DNA from: Chrysogorgia sp. JL179-B06
Lineage: Eukaryota; Cnidaria; Anthozoa; Scleralcyonacea; Chrysogorgiidae
Reading direction: 5' to 3'
Assembly: GCA_035772405.1 (NCBI GenBank)
Contig: JAYKKM010000038.1
Coordinates: 2,028,001-2,092,000 of the forward strand
DNA: 64,000 bases
In this document: positions 1 through 10,379 of the stretch, piece by piece
Position numbering within the stretch: the stretch's first letter is position 1
Layout of the letters: each line of letters starts with the position of its first letter
Program-made: the position numbers and the translations under genes
The notes under the pieces: model-generated
What the model was told of the DNA's origin: nothing
Seen by the model: the letters and a program-made list of their open reading frames with translations, nothing else
Database searches by the model: none

Positions 1-384
1 TACAAGAAACTAAAAAATATTTGTTTTCCTCGTGCTAGAACCAACTGGGTCTGTTTTGAGCATTTCGCCAACCGTGTTCGCATCCACACGCGCGTCACGC
101 GGCCGGTAGCAATATAAGCGCCTGGGTACACGAGGCTGAATATATGTAATATGTAAATGTTGTACTTGTGTGAGTAAATATTTAAAATATGGTAAGACCT
201 CTCTGAAAATCACCAAGTTGCGAGTATCATCAATAAATATAATATTACCACATTACAGTACATGGGCGTATGGAAGTTATTACTCATGTATTTCCGATTT
301 CTGGCTTTTGTGCTATAATATGTATACTCTCACTTATGGAGATATTAAAATCCACGGTCGTTATCGACGCTTAAAGTGGTACTG

Positions 385-1150
385 AGATGAAAAATGCGTC
401 TATCCAATTTTGATTTTATCTAAAGTATTTTGAAAATGAAACAGAATGGCTTGCTCGGTTTCTCAATACGTTATCTCGTTCCAGAGATATTCAGGTTTTT
501 GAAACATGCAAATTAGATGCCCTACGAGATGTCATTTTCTCATATAGACAAAATAAAATTCACAAAATGAGAAATATCTGTGCAAATAACAAGCAAAATC
601 TTTTAAAACTTGCACATCTATGCCAATCATGACGAAAGTGCACACCACTGTACATAGTATGTTGTTGTCATGGAGATCGCTTGGTGTCAGATCTCTCCCA
701 TTTGTAAAACAAAATTGTTTATTTCTCTATCAAACAACGCTTACTGCAGTGCATAGATTCGAAGATTCGTACGCGAGTGAAGTCTAAATCGTCTTACTCT
801 TTAAGAAAGAGACAGAATTAAGATTTTAGTTTTTTTAGTTGGACGATTCCTGCTTCTTGGTCTCCTTGGCAATAACATACTTCACACAGTGGTGTGCACT
901 ATCATCATTGGCATACATTTGCAAAGTATCAAAATATTTCACTTGCTATTTGCAGAGACATTCTTCATTTTGTGAATTTTATTTTGTCTATGTGAGAAAA
1001 CGATGTCATACGGCATCTAATTTGCATGTTCCAAAAACCTGAATATCTCTGGAACGTGATGAGGTCTTGAGAAAGCCATTCTGTTTCATTTTCAAAATAT
1101 TTTTAGATAAAAACAAAATTGGATAGACGAATTTCATCTCACTATAGCAC
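385..1150. repeat. Large imperfect fold-back (MITE-like) element
   Basis: Two arms of roughly 250 bp are imperfect reverse complements: about 385-650 and 885-1150. Matching stretches include the tract around TCTATCCAATTTT on the left and AAATTGGATAGACG on the right, GAAACAGAATGGCTT against AAGCCATTCTGTTTC, and the GTGCACACCACTG/CAGTGGTGTGCAC pair next to the centre. No long coding frame lies inside. A partial relative of one arm (AAAAACCTGAATAT, then CTCTGGAAC) occurs near 48220-48250, so this is a dispersed family. The class of transposase that moves it cannot be told from the sequence. Confidence 0.75.
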
Positions 1151-1234
1151 TTCAAAGTGTCTAGTACGTTCTTCGTGCGTAGAGCATATGACTGCGCTAC
1201 AAGGAGTGCGGAAGATGACTAACTGGTGACTAAC

Positions 1235-1860
1235 AAAGACAAACGAGCTGCAAGAGTTAGCGGGTAAAGGTGACTCCAAAGCTTTCTTTGAAGCGCTGAA
1301 GCAGGTCTATATCCCCAGCAGATCCACTTTGGTGCCATTGAATGACAAAATGGGGAAACCCTTCTCACCGACAAAACTGAGGAACATTTTGAAGAGCTCT
1401 AATAATCTGCCCTTCAACGGCCTCGCCTGACGCTCTGGGCAGGACAGAACAACGTCCGATTTTCGAAGGGATAGCACATCCTCCGTCTATAAAGGAACTG
1501 AAACAAGGCATCAAACGAACAAATTAAAGGAAAGCACTAGTTTAAAAAAGCATTTGCGACTAAATATTGTGGCGCAGGAACGATTGTACTCGGATGGCAA
1601 ATTGTCAACCTCATGGAGTCATTCATCGCTCAAGGGGACACATATTTGGTTTGAAGATAAACATCGCGAAAACCAATGTATTGTACCAACCAGCCCAAAA
1701 AGAACACTATATTGAAAGTTGAAATCGATGGAGAACTACTGGAACAAGTGGACGACTACGCGTCTACCTGGGCACGAGTGCCGTTTATGAAGACTATTCT
1801 ATCGATATCTCTCTGCGCATCCAGGCGGCATCAGCATCTTTTGGTAGACTGAGGGAAATA
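1235..1860 (+). pseudogene. Degenerate LINE reverse-transcriptase fragments
   Basis: Broken reading frames resemble two parts of a non-LTR retrotransposon polyprotein. Around 1240-1430 a segment reading ELQELAGKGDSKAFFEALKQ resembles the linker ahead of the reverse transcriptase. Around 1710-1855 a segment with LKVEIDGELL, VYLG and ASASFGRLR resembles the region after the catalytic domain, where YLGS...GRL patterns are typical. Several frameshifts and stops separate the pieces, and the catalytic YADD region is missing. It is a dead, internally deleted copy in the intron ahead of the mannosidase exons. Confidence 0.6.
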
Positions 1861-1861
1861 C

Positions 1862-1972
1862 TATATGGAACGGGGGGTTACCCCCGGGGGGAAATACTAT
1901 ATGGAACGGGGGATACGGGGGGTTAGGGTTAGAAAACTCGCTAGGCGGGGGGTTAGGGTTAGGGTTAGGATA
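1862..1972. repeat. G-rich tract with short interstitial TTAGGG-type repeats
   Basis: The tract GGGGGTTACCCCCGGGGGG is followed by GGGGTTAGGGTTAG at about 1918-1931 and again by GGGGTTAGGGTTAGGGTTAG at about 1950-1969. The segment AATACTATATGGAACGGGGG occurs twice. TTAGGG is the animal telomere unit, but two to three units are too few to show a telomeric origin. Confidence 0.55.
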
Positions 1973-2293
1973 AAAGTTGTTTCGGGTAACCAATCAGATT
2001 GCTTCCCATGGCAAGTGATCCCAAAAAAAATTTCTGCACCCCGCGAGCGTGGGGGGCGGGCGGCGAGCGGAGATAAGGCCCTGGGAACGAGGTTGATCAC
2101 ACCAAACATTAAAACATTTAGTCCGCTGACCAGGAGGAGGACACTATTAGTTGAATCGACTGACAGCTGATATATATTTAACAGGAATGCTTAGGATTTC
2201 GCCCGCTCATGATTAATACAATTTTTTTACGTTGCGTAGGTTGCATGTTCATTATTTTAGGGCCTTATAATTATGTTACTATTAATTTTCTAG

Positions 2294-2400
2294 GCGGAAC
2301 AAGAAACTGCAGACGCTTTGGTTTTGAGGGCCTATGAATCTTTTGGAAGTCACAATTCATCTCGAATAACATCGACTTTGAAGATTGGAAAAGTTATTAG
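2294..2400 (+). CDS. Penultimate exon, GH38 alpha-mannosidase (C-terminal domain)
   Basis: This is an open exon with a good acceptor (ATTTTCTAG before 2294) and donor (GTAAAA from 2401). It encodes about 35 residues including ALVLRAYESFG and ITSTLKIGKVI. The pattern [LV]VLR[LA]YE, followed in the next exon by CDLLE and FRSFEI, is the conserved C-terminal beta domain of glycoside hydrolase family 38 alpha-mannosidases, which trim alpha-mannosides from glycans. The exon ends with two bases of a codon and joins in phase to the exon at 4143. The catalytic domain would lie upstream of this window. A cytosolic/lysosomal-type member (MAN2C1-like) is my guess; the subfamily cannot be fixed from about 70 residues. 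Confidence 0.75.
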
Positions 2401-3370
2401 GTAAAAAGTATTCCTAATTATTATTTATTAACTAATGATTATGATTGATTTTGGTTAGAATTATTGTCAAAAAATAATTTACTTGAATTGTTGAGTGTAT
2501 ATAGATTTCTCAAACTCGTTAAAACTCCTCGTGTGTTAAAAAGGTTCGCTCGTTTTCGGCTCGCCTTTTCAAAAGACACTCGATCTGACTTTGAAATCCC
2601 AGAAAAGTTCTCCGTACCGTCTCGTATTTGAAATATAACTTCCAAACATTAACATCAGAAAATTTCAAATTGAATTGGATGTAGTCGAGCCACCACGACT
2701 TAGAACTTAAAGGGCTGCTGAATGTCAATCATTCTGGTCACTGACATTCTGGTCATTGAATTAGGTCTCAAGCGAGTAAAGCGAAGTGGGGAAAGTTGCC
2801 GCAAACGATATTATTTGTTCGTTGTCTTTTAGCGTTCCTTAGTTTGCACGCGACGCGATCAATAATTTATTTTTATTTCCGTGACTGCTTTTCAACGAAA
2901 AACTTGTATTGGATGCAATAAAACCTGAAAAATCTTACATCGCGACATCATGCTCCTGACAAAAAATATTAGAAAACGTATGCGTCATGTAAAAACAGCT
3001 AATGAACTAAAAAAATTAAATCTCTGTGCCTGCACAAACTTTCTGACTTGTAAATAGTGCCTGCGAACGTCATACTTTGTGAACACAGTTTTAATAATCA
3101 GCAAAAAAATTGTGCCTGCACAAATTGAAAATGTGCCTGCGAGCGGCGCTCGCCGTGCACTTTAACGAAGCCTGCCATGACGTCCAAAGCAGATTTTACA
3201 CATAGAATATAACCATTATTTCAACGAATTTCCAAATAAAACTTTGTACGACTATTAATTGGCGTGATATCTTTAACATTAACTAAAATAATGCGCCCTT
3301 GTTTTTCATCGGAGAAGTTGCCGTACACATGGCGATATATGCGTTTGAATGTGCATTCTCATCATGCTTC

Positions 3371-3626
3371 TAAAGCCTGGTTCACACGAGAGCATAATCA
3401 TAAGGACAAGACAAAAGGCAAAACAAAGGAATGAAGTCAAGCCTGCGACATAAAGATGGACATAATCATAATCATAAGAAGCATAAGCCAAGCTTAAGAA
3501 GCATAAGGCAAGAGCAAAACAAAAGAGGAAACAAAGAAAAATTATCGTTATTTTATCTTCGTACGTCCCAGAGGAAAAGTCATGCTTTGTTTTCGTTGCC
3601 TATGTCGCTCGTGTGAACCAGGCTTA
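3371..3626. mobile_element. MITE with AAGCCTGGTTCACACGAG terminal inverted repeats
   Basis: Both ends carry AAGCCTGGTTCACACGAG in inverted orientation (3373-3390 and about 3608-3625), with further weaker complementarity inward. The 255-bp body is non-coding and has short purine-rich repeats (CATAATCATAATCATAAG, AAGCATAAG). The flanks suggest a 3-bp TAA/TTA-type duplication. Size, ends and lack of coding fit a non-autonomous DNA transposon. It lies in the mannosidase intron. Confidence 0.8.
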
Positions 3627-3631
3627 AGTCC

Positions 3632-3872
3632 CGAAGTCTGACGTGAATCGAACCCGGAACCGCTGATCGTCGGCAATGGCGAAGCTGGCCGTACGTAGCA
3701 ACTGGTCATGCTTTGCTAATTTATAAACATCTGCATATTTTGAAAACAATATATTTATAAAGATCTGAATATTATGTAAATCGTTTCAACATTTGCATAA
3801 CATGGCCAGTTGCTATGGCCAACTTCGCTACTGATCGCCGGTGATACGCTCTAACCATTGAACTACACCTAT
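3632..3872 (-). repeat. tRNA-derived SINE split by a ~160-bp MITE
   Basis: Read on the minus strand, 3830-3872 resembles a tRNA D-arm (TTCAATGGTTAGAGCGTA), and 3634-3662 resembles a T-arm (GGTTCGATTCACG). They are separated by an insertion at about 3668-3828 whose ends are inverted repeats (GGCGAAGCTGGCC...TAGCAACTGGTCATG against CATGGCCAGTTGCTATGGCC). CTGATCG is present on both sides of the insertion, so it is the likely target duplication. Similar tRNA-like heads occur at 13555-13630 and 53945-54015. Confidence 0.6.
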
Positions 3873-4142
3873 AAAACGAAGGTTACAATGGGTTCCGGTT
3901 CGAAATGACATATGTACTTCTAGTCTGTGGTTATCATTACGTCAAGTATTTTTTAACAGTATTGTGTATTGGAGGATGTATATGTTTGAATGCGCATGTG
4001 CTCCTCAAGCTTCTAAATTCAGAGAAAATTGTTTAATTTTGGACCAAAAATTACATAATATATATTACAGTACCATAGCTGGACGATCGTAGCGAGCTTT
4101 ACTGTAAATGGAAAATAAAATAAGTCCTTTTTTAATTCCTAG

Positions 4143-4254
4143 ATGTGACCTTCTCGAACAACCTAAAGAAGAACTAAATTGGCAAGATGGAGGTGTCAAT
4201 CTTGATTTTAGATCATTCGAGATAATAACATTGAAATGTTTTCTTTTACGCTAG
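4143..4254 (+). CDS. Last exon of GH38 alpha-mannosidase
   Basis: The acceptor TTTTTAATTCCTAG ends at 4142. The exon completes an AGA codon split with the exon ending at 2400, then encodes CDLLEQPKEELNWQDGG, VNLDFRSFEIITLK and a short tail before TAG at 4252-4254. CDLLE and F-[RS]-[PS]-FEI-x-TL are the closing signature of GH38 mannosidases. An AATAAA polyadenylation signal lies at 4376-4381, about 120 bp downstream, so this is the true gene end. The 1.7-kb intron between the two exons holds two nested or complete MITE-type insertions (3371-3626 and about 3668-3828). Confidence 0.78.
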
Positions 4255-5280
4255 ATTTATTATTTTTTATTTAATTCTTGTGGGACAAATTGTGAAATGA
4301 TGACATTTATCGACAATGTATGTTTAGCTACATTCCGCTGACCGGAATGTTCCGATATCTGTAATTCTATATCCGAATAAAATAGCTATCTACCTGATTG
4401 CCCTCTTCTGTCAGCTCTATCAACATATTTTAAAACACTATTCGTGACATGAAATTATTGTTGTAAAATGCTGATTTTAAATAGTTCACGTTTAAATATG
4501 TCCATCATTTCTTCTCCCTTACTAATTGAAGGCCGATAACAGTTCCTACTCCACATATGCGACCTTTTTCTTGAGGCTCACAACCAACGAATACGGGCTC
4601 CAAGGAAGAGCACGATGTTGTGAGTTGGATTCCGTATTTAAATAATAATAATAATTATTAATAATAATTTTATAATAATTATTATTAATAATTATACTTA
4701 ATATCTAAGAGCAAATTACTTGCTCGTTAAAACGTACACGTGTATTACCGCATTACTCCCTCGACTTAAAACGAACGATATTTTACCAGTTATACATATA
4801 GTGAGCTGCTCCCTCTAGAAAACCAAACGGTCCTAATCTAGAAATTGGGTTTCAAATTTCAAATGGGTTTCAAATTTCACTCATTGGGAGCACAATGGGC
4901 GGGCGGAGATAAGACCCCGGGCGGGCGGAGATAAGACCCTGGGTACGAGGTTGGATGAACATCAACAACGAAAAGTAAACAATTTCGTAAATGCTCAGCA
5001 GGCAGTTATGCACCTTTAAAGTCTCTCGTGCTGCTGAATTCAGGGGCGCAGACACACTCAGCTTATATACACTTAAAGAAAACTAGTATTAATTAACTTA
5101 TAATAAAACTCATAAAATTCTAAGAATGTTATTCTGACCTAAAAGTATATATGTGCTTCAGTACAAGCAAAGTCGAAGTTTCAAGGTCAGTTCCTGGTGA
5201 AATTTGTTACACTCGTCTCCCATATAACACCGTTAGTACCAAAAATAAGTGGCGTGAAAGTTCCATTTTCAACTTGCATG
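4255..5280. other. Non-coding intergenic stretch with AT-rich palindrome and a short dispersed repeat
   Basis: I see no supported gene here. An AT-rich fold-back of ATA/TTA units lies at 4634-4695. At 4895-4953, GGGCGGGCGGAGATAAGACC occurs as a short direct repeat and is followed by CCTGGGTACGAGGTTGG. Close relatives of that last string occur at 2079-2096 and in the Gypsy LTR at 8388-8400. Confidence 0.6.
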
Positions 5281-5329
5281 ATACGATTATATGCATGCTT
5301 TTTCTCTCGATCGGGTTTTTTTTTGTTTC

Positions 5330-5605
5330 TTTGGCGTGATATGCGCCCTCCAGAAACGTCTGGCCTTCACTCTGGCATTAACCTCGATGTTTGCTGTACT
5401 GTATCGGTTATGTTCGCCTGTCAACGGTTGAAGCATTTGCTCGGTAGACGCATCTTTACAAACTTCAGAAAGCATGACAGCTTCGAGGTCACGGGAATGA
5501 AATAAATCCTCCTCGCTTACAGTCCATGGCATGTTGAACGGTAAATTGTACGCCTCATGGACACATTGATGATATAGATCCTTAATGGGTCGGGTTTTTT
5601 TGGCA
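5330..5605 (-). pseudogene. Fragment of an unidentified repeat-associated protein
   Basis: The minus-strand frame covering 5287-5619 contains LFHSRDLEAVMLSEVCKDAS, LQPLTGE and VKARRFW. I associate this pattern (R..L...LL...C.....LQPLTGE.......AR.....GFW) from general memory with an ORF common in cnidarian repeats, but cannot name the element class. No start, no flanking conserved sequence and no splice structure are visible. It probably reflects an older insertion into which the adjacent Gypsy copy landed, or the reverse. Confidence 0.35.
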
Positions 5606-6735
5606 AGGCGTTCAACCATGAGGACGCACCTTATCTGTAGCTTGTTTCACTGATCGAAAAGTGTCCTGATTTAAGGTGGTATCAATCTCTTCGGTGAGCT
5701 TGATCTGGCCTATAAAGATTTGGGTCTTACAATCTCTTTTTAAATGTTCCACAGATTCTCCGGTAAGGCGACACCGATAAAGAAGTTGTCTTGGATCGTG
5801 ACAAGAAGGTACGGGCACTCATGCAAAGATGTCGAGAGCGCAATGTAAAATTGAATAAAAATAAAGTTAAGCTTAGGCGAAAGGAAGTGCCGTTTATTGG
5901 TCACCTGCTAACGGAAAGAAGTCTGAAGCCTGACCCGGAGAAGATAAGGGCGGTCGTAGAAATGCCAAAACCTACCGACGTTGCGGGAGGCGCCGATTAG
6001 TTGGATTTGTGAATTATTTGACTGTGAGCCCATGAGAAAGTTGACCTGCAAAGATGCCCAATGGAGTTGGTCGGACGCGCAGGTTCAAGCAGTTGCCAAG
6101 ATAAAAAATCTGGTGACGAAAGCTCGCGTGCTGAAGTATGAGGTCCAGAAAAAAATAACCTTACAAGTGATGCCTCGGGAACGAGACTCGGAGCTGTTTT
6201 AATTCAGGATGTTCAACTGATAATCTATGCAAGTCGCGCTTTGCCCAAAGCAGAGAGAAGATATGCTCAAATTGAGAAAGAACTGTTGGCTGAGGTGTAT
6301 GATTTAGAAAAATGCCATTAGTATACATACGGAAGGAAGGTGGTGGTTCAAACGGATCACAAGCCCTTAATTGGAGGTGATTGTAAAAAAGAACTTTATA
6401 AAGCACCCAATCGGTTAAAGCGTACATGTATGATTTTACGCGTCCAAGTTTACGATGCGAAGCTCATCTATCAAAGGGGAGTGCAAATGGAATTAGCTGA
6501 TACGTTAAGCAGAGCTTGGAAATCCAACAAAGTTGGAGCAAGAAGTTGAGACGGTCCGGCAACATGACATAAAACCTACAGTATCAATTTCAGCGACCAG
6601 ATTGGATGATATCAAAGCCCACACTGAAAAGGATGGAGATCTTCAGAATAACGAGAGATGGTTCAACGTATTCATTCTGCACACGTGGAAATTGAGAGCT
6701 GTTTAAGAAGAGCCCGTGAGTGTCTATATTGACCT

Positions 6736-7677
6736 GAGACGTCAGCCATTTTCACCGATAACCCTTTGGTATCTTTTCGGCCGTAATAAAAACATTCGTG
6801 ACTCCTTAGTACATAGTGCCCTTAAATAAAATACCTCGGCACCAGCGGGAACATTTTCTTGCGGCCGTTCCCGCTGCAACACATGCCCTTTTCTCGATCC
6901 CACTACAGTTATTACTGCCCCCAAATTCGACCACACAATCCGTCATACTTTTTCATGCACGACCACCAACATCATTTATTGCATTTCTTGCGATAAATGC
7001 CCTAAAATCTACATCGGTGAAACTGGGCGACACCTTTCAGACAGGTTTGCTGAACATCTTCGTTCCGTGAGGAACAATGATGTTGACAAACCTGTAGCCC
7101 GCCATTTCAACAGCTCCAACCATTTGGTTTCAGACATGAAAGTCTGTGCCATCCTTCCCATCTCAGGTGGTAACGATAACCGCAAAACGGCAAGAGAAGC
7201 GTCTCATTTTTAAACTTGGCACCACACATCCTCTTGGTCTTAACGAACGTTTTTCTTTTATTTAATTTCCTACAAGTTTTTTGTTATTTTAGTTTGCTTG
7301 GAACTTTTTATTATTAGCTTATGCACTTTCATTCCTTTTCAAGTTTTTGTTTCTTATTGCTAATATATTATCGCCTAATCCCCTTGGATATTGGACCTGT
7401 CATTTCTCCCTCCCCCTCAGTCTGTTTGCTGATCAACTGTAAAAATAGCAAATGATTTAACTTTTCGCATCTCATCAATTATTAGTTTGTTTATCTCCCG
7501 TGCATTTGATTGGCTACTTTCTACTTGTGACACCCTTTTGGCATATATATATAAGCCCTATCTATTTTATTTCATCTCGTCTTACTCTGATGAAGGGCTC
7601 CGCTCGAAACGTCAGTATCTCGTCACTAAATTATTGGCAGTTTACCAGCTTTTCACTTTGCTATAGTGTCTATATTG
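6736..7677 (+). mobile_element. Penelope-like element 3' fragment (GIY-YIG endonuclease) inside Gypsy
   Basis: GTGTCTATATTGACCTGA (about 6719) and GTGTCTATATTGGCCTGA (about 7667) flank the segment, as a target duplication would. Inside, about 6855-7255, several frames together give CNTCPF, CDKCPKIYIGETGRHLSDRF, AEHLRSVRNN, PVARHFN and GTTHPLGLNERF. This is the CCHH-like linker plus the GIY-YIG endonuclease typical of the C-terminus of canonical Penelope-like retroelements. The RT domain is absent, so the copy is 5'-truncated. A hammerhead-like motif follows at 7587-7613. Frameshifts make it inactive. Confidence 0.8.
7587..7613 (+). ncRNA. Hammerhead-ribozyme-like motif at Penelope 3' end
   Basis: The sequence has CTGATGA, a short potential stem II (GGGC with loop TCC and GCTC), then GAAAC and GTC: the order of the conserved hammerhead core. 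Penelope-like elements are known to carry hammerhead motifs in their terminal repeats. The A between CTGATGA and the stem is not ideal, and I could not find a convincing stem I, so cleavage activity is uncertain. Confidence 0.5.
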
Positions 7678-8380
7678 GCCTGAAATGAGCAGCGAAATCA
7701 AGGAATATATTCAGCAATGCGAGACGTGCCGTACGTTTGATCTCAAGCAGTCTTGACGTTTAATCACCGAGAATATCTACTTACAGTCGATTATTATTCT
7801 AGTTATTGGGAGATTGATATGTTGGAAGGAACGAAATCCAAGTCCGTGATACGAAAGTTGAAGGCCCAGTTTGCGATCCCGGATGTAGTGATGACGGATA
7901 ATGGCCCCCAGTTCGCGTCTGAGGAGTTCAAAAACTTTGGAAATGCTTGGAAGTTTGAACATGTGACGTCATCCCCTGGATATGCGAAACATGAGCTGAT
8001 GAGCTTAACGTTGTAAATAATCGGAATACACGATGTCAGTTCCTAGATAATAGCCCGGTACTACGGCTAATGAACAGACGAACAAAGGCACTTTTGTCAA
8101 TGACCAGTTCCCTTCTTTCTCCAAAGATAGTAAAGATCATAGCCACACGGATCAAGGCGCGTCAAGAGAGGGAGACAAAAAACGAAAGATTTACCTGACC
8201 TTAAAAGAGGGGACGTGGTGAGAATTACTTGTAGTCGTCAGGATAGGCCAGCAGCACAGAAAGGCAAAGTTGCCATTCGATCATATGAGGTGGCTACTGA
8301 GGAGGGTGGAGTGTCAAAAGAGAGAGAGGACCTGCGAAGGGGTGCACTGTTTCAGCGTGATATTCAACATGATCGTGAAC

Positions 8381-8512
8381 TGTAGAGTCCTGGGTACGAG
8401 TCGTGACGTCAGATCACGCTGTTCTTTGTTTTTGTCAATATCTTTGTGTTGTGAACCGTTCACTGTGGTAAATAAAACGTTTAAAACGTTTTAAAATAAA
8501 ACGTTTACTACA
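8381..8512 (+). repeat. 5' LTR of second Gypsy element (132 bp)
   Basis: The LTR starts TGTAGAGTCCTGGGTACGAG and ends CGTTTACTACA, so it has TG...CA ends and a 5-bp terminal inversion (TGTAG/CTACA). It is followed at once by TTGGCGACGAGG, the position of a primer-binding site. A matching start follows a polypurine tract at 12444. At 132 bp it is a very short LTR. It also contains the CCTGGGTACGAG string found elsewhere in the window. Confidence 0.8.
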
Positions 8513-8539
8513 TTGGCGACGAGGTAAACTGATCAACGT

Positions 8540-9290
8540 TGGCCAAAGGGATAGCGACATCTCGTGCGACTACGAAGCGAGCTTGGAAAAGTCGATGAAT
8601 ATAATGAAACCGAGGAATGGCGATATAACGTAGAACGTAAACCACTTCTTCGAAACCAACGAAATCACGGATGGAGACAAAAAGCGATCTATTTTCTTGG
8701 TTAGCGTTGGAGCAAAAACATACAAGCTCATCAGAAGCCTATAGTTTCCCCTGCAGATCCGAAGGAAAAGAGCTATGAAGACCTGGCAAAGCTAATACAA
8801 GAACACTACAAGCCGAAGCCTTCCGTGATAGTTGAACGTTTTCGCTTCAATACCCGCAGCCAGCAACAAGGTGAGACCATTCCAGTGTTTTTAGCTGAGT
8901 TACGACACCTCTCTGAAAATTGTGAATTCGGAGCATCTTAGAAGAAATGTTGCGCGACCGTTTAGTTTGTGGGTCGAGTAACGACAAGATTCAACGTCGC
9001 CTGTTGGCTGAGCCAAAATTGACTTTAAAGAGAGCAATTGACTTGGCAATAGCCTTCGAAACATCCGAGAAAGATGCTATGGATTTGCATAAAAATCATT
9101 CCCAAGGAAATTTAGAACCAGTTAGGAGGTTCAAGGGACCTTCCCGAAAAAGACAACCCAGTCAAGTGCAGTCGATGTGATGGGAACCACAATCCCAGAG
9201 AATGCCGCTTTAAAGAAGCTAAGTGCCATGCATGTGGGAAAATTGGTCATATCTCCAGGGCCTGTTGCCCTAAAAATAAACTAATAAACT
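8540..9290 (+). pseudogene. gag remnant with two zinc knuckles (Gypsy 2)
   Basis: Capsid-like segments occur in different frames, including SRQQQGETIP, FLAELRHLSE and MLRDRLVCGSSNDKIQRRLL (8947 onward), a pattern usual in Gypsy Gag. They are followed by two CCHC zinc knuckles at about 9163-9273: CSRCDGNHNPRECRF (knuckle with atypical spacing) and CHACGKIGHISRAC (CX2CX4HX4C). The knuckles bind the element's RNA in the particle. An A-rich stretch at 9283-9320 breaks the frame before the protease. Confidence 0.75.
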
Positions 9291-9429
9291 AATAAATTTA
9301 AAAAAAAAGAAGTAAAGAACAGGGTAAAAACACCGGGTGAACAACAGTGGAGATGTAGGCCATACAAGCCTCAAGCAAACCACCATCTTGAAGGTGAAGA
9401 AAAGGAAACGGGAGGAAGGGAAAGCGAAG

Positions 9430-9603
9430 ATTTATATGAACTGTTTACATTTGATAACAGACGCCCCATCACCATACAAAGTGAACATGGACATCAATGG
9501 GAAACCCCTAGATATGGAAGTCGACACAGAAGCATCCCTGTCAGTGATGAGTGAGGAAGCATACAGGAATTACTGGGCAACAAGAGGGGACAACCCCCAC
9601 TAG
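9430..9603 (+). pseudogene. Aspartic protease remnant (Gypsy 2), active-site Gly changed
   Basis: The frame has PYKVNMDINGKPLDMEVDTE and ASLSVMSEEAY. Retroviral-type proteases have D-[TS]-G-[AS] as catalytic motif. Here it reads DTEAS, with Glu in place of the invariant Gly, so the enzyme would be dead. The frame stops at 9601. Confidence 0.7.
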
Positions 9604-9773
9604 CAAAAATCGAGGTGGTGCTACACACATATACTGGGGAAAAGGTGAAATCCAAAGGGTCTGTAGATGTCATGGTATCTATGACGGCAGGGAATACAAA
9701 TTGCCAATGCTGGTGGTGGAAGGGAAAGAGAAGATTAAATTGAAGTGGCATATGATCAAGAAAATATCTTCAG

Positions 9774-10379
9774 GTGATAAGAAAATATCCCCAGCTATTT
9801 GAAGAAGGCCTTGGCACTCTGAAAGGGACTACAGCAAAGATCCATATTGACCAGACTGCCACGCCCATATTCCACAAAGCTAGACCAGTGCCATATGCCC
9901 TGAGAGAGAAGATCGAACAGGATCTAGACAGGCTAGAGAAAGCTGGGATAATCCAACCGGTCCAATATTCGGAGTGGGCCACGCCCATCGTGCCAGTTGT
10001 CAAATCAGATGGAACTCTGAGAGTATGTGGTGATTATAAACTCACAGTCAAGTTGGATGATCTCTACACAAAGCTTGCTGGTGGTCAAACCTTCACAGAA
10101 TTAGACCTGAGCCATGCATACGAACAGATGCTGGTTGACGAGAGCTCAAGGAAATTATTAACGATTAACACACACAAGGGCCTTTACAGTTATCATCGTC
10201 TCCCATACGGCGTTGCATCAGCACCAGAGATTTTCCAGAGGACGATGGAGGGTTTGCTGCAAGGAATTCCTTGTGTTGGAGTCCTACTGGACAATATTCT
10301 CATCACTGGAGCAACCGACGAAGAGCATCTGCGTAACCTCGAGAAAGTCTTGAAATGCCTGTCCGATGCAGGTTTGTGA
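9774..10379 (+). pseudogene. Reverse transcriptase remnant (Gypsy 2), YxDD changed to LLDN
   Basis: A 201-residue frame covers most RT motifs: KARPVPYALREKIEQDLDRL, WATPIVPVVKSDGTLRVCGD, FTELDLSHAYEQ, HRLPYGVASAPEIFQ and GVLLDNILI. The catalytic YxDD box, usually YLDD or YIDD, reads LLDN, so the second catalytic Asp is lost. TGA ends the frame just before the connection to RNase H. RNase H follows at 10404 (FLGMINFYGKFLP, SCDASPYGVGAVL, AYASQTLSKAERNY) and is broken by a TAG at 10861. Confidence 0.85.

Larger units (their letters stand above)
5791..8350 (+). mobile_element. Decayed Gypsy (Metaviridae) pol, interrupted by a Penelope-like insertion
   Basis: In order: the RT C-terminal end (5791-6000, with LNKNKVKLRRKEVPFIGHLL, LKPDPEKIRAV); an RNase H domain in broken frames (6140-6540, with YASRALPKAERRYAQIEKE, TDHKPL and ADTLSRAW); then a break at about 6735. 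After the insertion come an integrase zinc-finger remnant (7684-7745, CETC), an integrase core (7753-7985, DYYSSYWEI and VMTDNGPQF) and an integrase C-terminal piece (8190-8345, DLKRGDVVR and KGK). Multiple stops and frameshifts make it inactive. No LTRs are visible around this copy. Confidence 0.85.

Noticed and set aside
1918..1972. Telomere or telomeric fusion
   Set aside because: Only two to three TTAGGG units in a G-rich repeat, with ordinary sequence on both sides.
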